Both the position numbers and the translations under genes were made by a program. Positions 6,084 to 8,924 of a stretch of DNA of 8,924 nucleotides are shown in pieces. Below the pieces are notes generated by a model. The model had not been told where the DNA came from and made no database searches. It worked only from the letters and a program-made list of their open reading frames with translations. How positions within the stretch are numbered: the first letter of the stretch is position 1; every line of letters starts with the position of its first letter. The stretch covers positions 1 to 8,924 of the forward strand of contig JAXIHJ010000155.1 of the NCBI GenBank assembly GCA_034189755.1, in the 5' to 3' direction. This DNA is from JAXIHJ01 sp034189755. Lineage in GTDB: Bacteria; Planctomycetota; Phycisphaerae; SM23-33.

Positions 6084-7577
6084 TTAGAACTGCCAATAGA
6101 TAAACTCGTTGACCTTGGTAAGGTTCAGCACGGTGATAACGGTCATCACCGCCAGGACGACGGCCAGGATCGTCATCGGGCGCCACTTCAGCCAGGCCGG
6201 GATGGGCCGTTCCGGCTTGAACGCCAGTGCCGGGCGGTAGCGGCTCATCAGCTCCTGGGTATTGGGCGCGAAGAAGCAGACCATCAGCAGAACGACAAGC
6301 CAGATGGCCAATTTCGCGGTCCTGAAAGGAGCGAGCGTGCTAAAACCGTCCACGCCGGCCATCGCCCGCAGTATGCGCGTGGCGGCATCGAAGCTCTCAG
6401 CCCGGAAGAACACCCACGCGACGGCTACCGCAAGGAACGTTATCACCATGGACAGGATTCGCCCCCATCGCGATTGCCGGTCGAGGTCTCGGCCGAGGTG
6501 TTTTAGGACCGACCGCCAGGCGTGGTTGACGACCAGGAAAAGCCCGTGCAATCCGCCCCAGAAGACGAACGTCCAGCCGGCCCCGTGCCACAGGCCGCCC
6601 AGCAGCATGGTAACTATCACGTTGATGTAGCGGCGAGGCTTGCCTTTGCGATTGCCGCCCAGCGCGATGTAAACATAATCTCGCAGGAAGCGGCTTAGCG
6701 TCATGTGCCATCGCCGCCAGAAACCGATGATGTTAACGGCCCTGTATGGCGAGTTGAAATTCATCGGCAGCTTGATGCCGAACATTCGCCCCAGGCCGAT
6801 GGCCATGTCGGAATAGCCGGAGAAATCGAAGTACAACTGAAACGTGTACGCCAGCGTGCCCAGCCAGGCGCCGAGGAAGGCCGGAGAAGTGCCGGCGGCT
6901 GCACCGTCAAAAATGGGATCGGCGAAAAGCGAGAGGTTGTCGGCGATCATGACCTTCTTGAACAGGCCGATGAAGAAAATAGTAACGCCGACCGAAAGAT
7001 TCCGAGCGCGGACGTGATATATATCGGTCCGGGCGAACTGGGGCAGCATTTCCTTGTGGTGTACGATCGGCCCGGCGATAAGTTGCGGAAAGAACGTTAC
7101 GAACAGGCAATAGTCGAGGAAATTATACTCCCGCGTCAGGTGCCGGTGGGCGTCAACGAGGTAGGCAATCTGCTGGAACGTGAAGAATGAAATGCCCAGC
7201 GGCAGGATAATCTGCCCGGCGGTGAAGCCGCCGCCGAAGACCGCGTTGAACTGGTCGATGAAGAAGTTGGCGTATTTGAAATAGCCCAGCAGGCTGAGAT
7301 TGACGGCCACGCCGGCGGCAAGGACGAGTTTTCTTACAGGCCGGCCGCCTTCGTCGCCTTCGCGCGAGCCGAGAAACACGCCGACCGCGTAGTTGAACAG
7401 CACCGAAAACAGCAGCAGCGACAGGTAGGTGAAGTTCCACCAGCCGTAGAAGAAAAACGAGCACGCCACCAGCCAGGCCAGGGCGATCCGCCGCCCGCCG
7501 CGCCGGCCGATGAGAAAAAAACCCGCCAGCGCAATCGGCAGAAAAACAAAGATGAAAATGTAGGAGTTAAAAAGCAT
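6084..7577 (-). CDS. AlgI-type MBOAT family O-acyltransferase
   Basis: This 497-aa polytopic inner-membrane protein belongs to the membrane-bound O-acyltransferase family, AlgI/DltB branch. It passes acyl groups, usually acetyl, from a cytoplasmic donor to extracytoplasmic acceptors via a partner protein. The N-terminus MLFNSYIFIFVFLPIAL is the usual AlgI-like start, which fixes the initiation codon; AAGGAA lies 5 nt upstream (7583-7588). Further signatures are GYFKYANFF (98-106), ILPLGISFFTFQQIAYLVD (124-142), DFSGYSDMAIGLG (251-263), FWRRWHMTLSRFLRDYVYI (286-304, with His291) and GGLWHGAGW (327-335), where His331 is the expected catalytic His. Length is normal and I see no damage. It is the first gene of the minus-strand block and is followed after 4 nt by SGNH-like gene B, so co-transcription is likely. 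A promoter candidate lies about 50-80 nt upstream. The acceptor polymer is not known; alginate is not implied, because no alginate synthesis genes are visible. Confidence 0.93.
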   Translation of the reverse strand: MLFNSYIFIFVFLPIALAGFFLIGRRGGRRIALAWLVACSFFFYGWWNFTYLSLLLFSVLFNYAVGVFLGSREGDEGGRPVRKLVLAAGVAVNLSLLGYFKYANFFIDQFNAVFGGGFTAGQIILPLGISFFTFQQIAYLVDAHRHLTREYNFLDYCLFVTFFPQLIAGPIVHHKEMLPQFARTDIYHVRARNLSVGVTIFFIGLFKKVMIADNLSLFADPIFDGAAAGTSPAFLGAWLGTLAYTFQLYFDFSGYSDMAIGLGRMFGIKLPMNFNSPYRAVNIIGFWRRWHMTLSRFLRDYVYIALGGNRKGKPRRYINVIVTMLLGGLWHGAGWTFVFWGGLHGLFLVVNHAWRSVLKHLGRDLDRQSRWGRILSMVITFLAVAVAWVFFRAESFDAATRILRAMAGVDGFSTLAPFRTAKLAIWLVVLLMVCFFAPNTQELMSRYRPALAFKPERPIPAWLKWRPMTILAVVLAVMTVITVLNLTKVNEFIYWQF

Positions 7578-7627
7578 CGGCGTTCCTTAGTTTGGGCGAA
7601 CAGTCCAGCCGAAAAGCAAGTTGCTCC

Positions 7628-7655
7628 ATTATCGCCATGCCTCCGGAACGTTCAA
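7628..7655 (-). promoter_or_regulatory. sigma70-like promoter candidate for the MBOAT block
   Basis: On the minus strand TTGAAC (7650-7655) is followed after 16 nt by GATAAT (7628-7633). The -10 box matches the consensus at five of six positions and the -35 at four of six. Transcription would start near 7620, giving a leader of about 40 nt before the MBOAT ATG. Short promoter matches occur by chance and promoter rules in this lineage are poorly known. Confidence 0.3.
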
Positions 7656-7764
7656 GAACCAAGCGTCGCCGGAGAGATGTGCCTTGAGGGGTTATTGGAT
7701 GCCTTCTACTTACGCCACTCCCTCCGTCTGTACGCAAGATGAAAAAAGGAGGTCAGGAACTTAC

Positions 7765-7793
7765 TTGTCCTTTCTGGTGATACGCTTTATAAA
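7765..7793 (+). promoter_or_regulatory. sigma70-like promoter candidate for the lipoprotein gene
   Basis: TTGTCC (7765-7770) and TATAAA (7788-7793) are separated by 17 nt, the ideal spacing. A start near 7800 would give a leader of about 95 nt for the lipoprotein gene. If this promoter is used, the upstream AAGGAGGT and most of the open frame before the gene would not be transcribed from it. Confidence 0.35.
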
Positions 7794-7893
7794 ATCACGC
7801 CTGCCTACGGTGCCGAGGAGTAACGGTTGGGCCTGGAGCTTCGATCCGAAAACAAAAGAAAACACACAGATTTACCGCTTCATGGAGCAGTGA
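7765..7893 (+). CDS. possible 42-codon small ORF upstream of the lipoprotein gene
   Basis: TTG at 7765 lies 11 nt after AAGGAGGT (7746-7753) and opens a frame of 42 codons. The TGA (7891-7893) is one base before the lipoprotein ATG (7895). The peptide begins LSFLVIRFIKSRLP and ends IYRFMEQ; I recognise no family. The close stop-start arrangement would allow translational coupling. Against it: the start codon is rare, the spacing is long, and the same TTG is the -35 box of the promoter candidate. The match to a Shine-Dalgarno could be chance. Confidence 0.15.
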   Translation: MSFLVIRFIKSRLPTVPRSNGWAWSFDPKTKENTQIYRFMEQ

Positions 7894-7894
7894 A

Positions 7895-8924
7895 ATGATT
7901 CATAATAAAGAGACGTCCCGACGGGTTATGGCTGTGCTTTTGCTTATGGTTTGTATTTCAGCCTGTTCACTCGATGCCGCCGGCCTGGCGCCTGCCGGCC
8001 AGAAAGTTGAAATGAGACCTCGCATCCTGTTTGTTCACTCCGAGAGCACCTACTGGGGATGGGGCAGACTGGACAAGATAGACAAGCAGTACCACAAAAA
8101 GCTGACGGATGCCGGATACTGGGGCGAGCTTTGCCATTACGACGAGCTGAGCGAAGAGAAACTTTCCGATTACAACGTCGTGGCCCTTATACACCCGATC
8201 GTCAACTGCGGCCAAAGCCCCTTTACCGATAAAGTCAACCGCATGATTACGAAGTTTACAGCCGCCGGCGGTGGACTGCTCATTATGCCCGGTTCAAACG
8301 AGTACACCTACCCGGAGTTTCACAAGCACGTCAACAGTTTCCTGAAACTGCTTGGTGCGGAAATCTACAACGAGAGGATTGAGGACAAGGAACACCTTAA
8401 GACCATTCACCGGTTCTCCGACTTCAAATACTGCTGGACGAAAAACGTCAAACCCCATCCCGTAACCGAAGGCCTGGCGAAAATATGGTATCCCCTGAGT
8501 GAATACGACCACTGGGTAAGGACGTTTCCCATGAAGGTGGATGACAACTGGCGGATTATCATCCGTGGTGAAAAGACGGCCTGCTCGTATCAATTCGAGC
8601 CGCTGGGGCGGGGCAAGAAGATAGCCGGCGTTTATACTTCCGAGCCGCCGCTTCTGGCGGTAAGAAATTTCAGGGCCGGGAGAATAGTCCTGTTCACCAC
8701 CGACGCCCGCTACTTCATAACGGACGGCTATCATAATCTCTACGCCAAGGGTTTTATTCTCGAAGCCGGCGGCTTTCGCCTTTTGACCAACATCTACGAC
8801 TGGCTGGCTGAACCGTCCCTGGCCGGCGGCAAGGCCGGGGTAACAGCGGAAAATATCGAAGCCATCAAGCATGAAATGGCCCAAGCCGAGCTGGCCCGGA
8901 AGAACCCCGATAAAACAAGCTGGG
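7895..8924 (+). CDS. lipoprotein with glutamine-amidotransferase-like (ThuA/GATase1-like) domain, 3' end outside the window
   Basis: The frame starts at ATG 7895 and stays open to the window edge, giving 343 codons without a stop, so the protein is partial. GGAG at 7884-7887 lies 7 nt before the ATG and supports the start. Residues 9-24 form a lipoprotein signal: two arginines, a hydrophobic core, and the lipobox ISAC, with Cys24 as the lipidated residue. RPRILFVHSE (41-50) begins a Rossmann-like domain. Its strand pattern (VVALIHP, GGGLLIMPG, GRIVLFTTD) resembles class I glutamine-amidotransferase-like or ThuA-like folds. FTAAGGGLLIMPGSNEY at 121-137 replaces the usual nucleophile elbow region, and I cannot identify a Cys-His-Glu triad, so enzymatic activity is doubtful. 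The segment TNIYDWLAEPSLAGGKAG (298-315) closes the domain; a charged helical linker follows, suggesting a further domain beyond the window. It is transcribed away from the acylation block. Its substrate and role are unknown. Confidence 0.8.
   Translation, partial: MIHNKETSRRVMAVLLLMVCISACSLDAAGLAPAGQKVEMRPRILFVHSESTYWGWGRLDKIDKQYHKKLTDAGYWGELCHYDELSEEKLSDYNVVALIHPIVNCGQSPFTDKVNRMITKFTAAGGGLLIMPGSNEYTYPEFHKHVNSFLKLLGAEIYNERIEDKEHLKTIHRFSDFKYCWTKNVKPHPVTEGLAKIWYPLSEYDHWVRTFPMKVDDNWRIIIRGEKTACSYQFEPLGRGKKIAGVYTSEPPLLAVRNFRAGRIVLFTTDARYFITDGYHNLYAKGFILEAGGFRLLTNIYDWLAEPSLAGGKAGVTAENIEAIKHEMAQAELARKNPDKTSW

Larger units (their letters stand above)
7578..7894. other. divergent intergenic region
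   Basis: These 317 bases separate the minus-strand MBOAT block from the plus-strand lipoprotein gene. They contain one promoter-like element for each direction and a strong AAGGAGGT at 7746-7753. A plus-strand frame from TTG 7621 to TGA 7893 is open (90 codons). It shows no recognisable domain, signal peptide or typical composition, and I do not call it as a gene over its full length. I see no convincing operator, riboswitch or tRNA. Confidence 0.6.

Noticed and set aside
8294..8884. 196-codon open frame on the minus strand
   Set aside because: It is antisense to the lipoprotein gene, whose signal peptide, ribosome-binding site and domain pattern support the plus strand.

Overview
The window looks like bacterial chromosomal DNA from a moderately GC-rich, probably Planctomycetota-like genome (Phycisphaerae would fit). 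This is inferred from the mix of an exported SagB-type nitroreductase, a eukaryote-like sulfotransferase, an AlgI-type MBOAT with tandem SGNH partners and a large lipoprotein with a glutamine-amidotransferase-like fold. No rRNA, tRNA or other taxonomic marker is present, so the assignment is tentative.

Layout: (1) 1-278 is non-coding in my reading. It holds two short AT-rich inverted repeats and then ten consecutive 10-bp units (GGGCGCAAYT) at 141-240. (2) 279-944, minus: a SagB/ThcOx-type nitroreductase with an export signal. (3) 1141-2643, plus: a multi-pass polysaccharide flippase (Wzx/MVF type). (4) 2648-7577, minus: a four-gene block, transcribed in the order MBOAT O-acyltransferase, SGNH-like protein B, SGNH-like protein A, sulfotransferase. 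The first three are tightly spaced (4 and 16 nt); the sulfotransferase follows after 152 nt. (5) 7578-7894: a divergent intergenic region with a promoter candidate facing each way. (6) 7895 to the window edge, plus: a lipoprotein with a GATase1/ThuA-like domain, cut off by the end of the window.

How the genes may work together: the flippase would move a lipid-linked glycan across the inner membrane. The MBOAT would bring acyl groups (probably acetyl) across the membrane, and the two membrane-anchored SGNH-like proteins would place them on a polysaccharide, as AlgI works with AlgJ/AlgX in alginate acetylation. The sulfotransferase could add sulfate from PAPS. The most economical reading is a locus for export and decoration of an acetylated, possibly sulfated cell-surface or extracellular polysaccharide. 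No glycosyltransferase or polymerase lies in the window, so the backbone is unknown. The nitroreductase and the terminal lipoprotein have no evident link to this job.

Most notable points: two divergent SGNH paralogues next to one MBOAT, both with Glu in place of the usual catalytic Asp of the DxxH motif; a sulfotransferase beside the acetylation genes; the exact 10-bp tandem repeat; and an exported SagB-like flavoenzyme.
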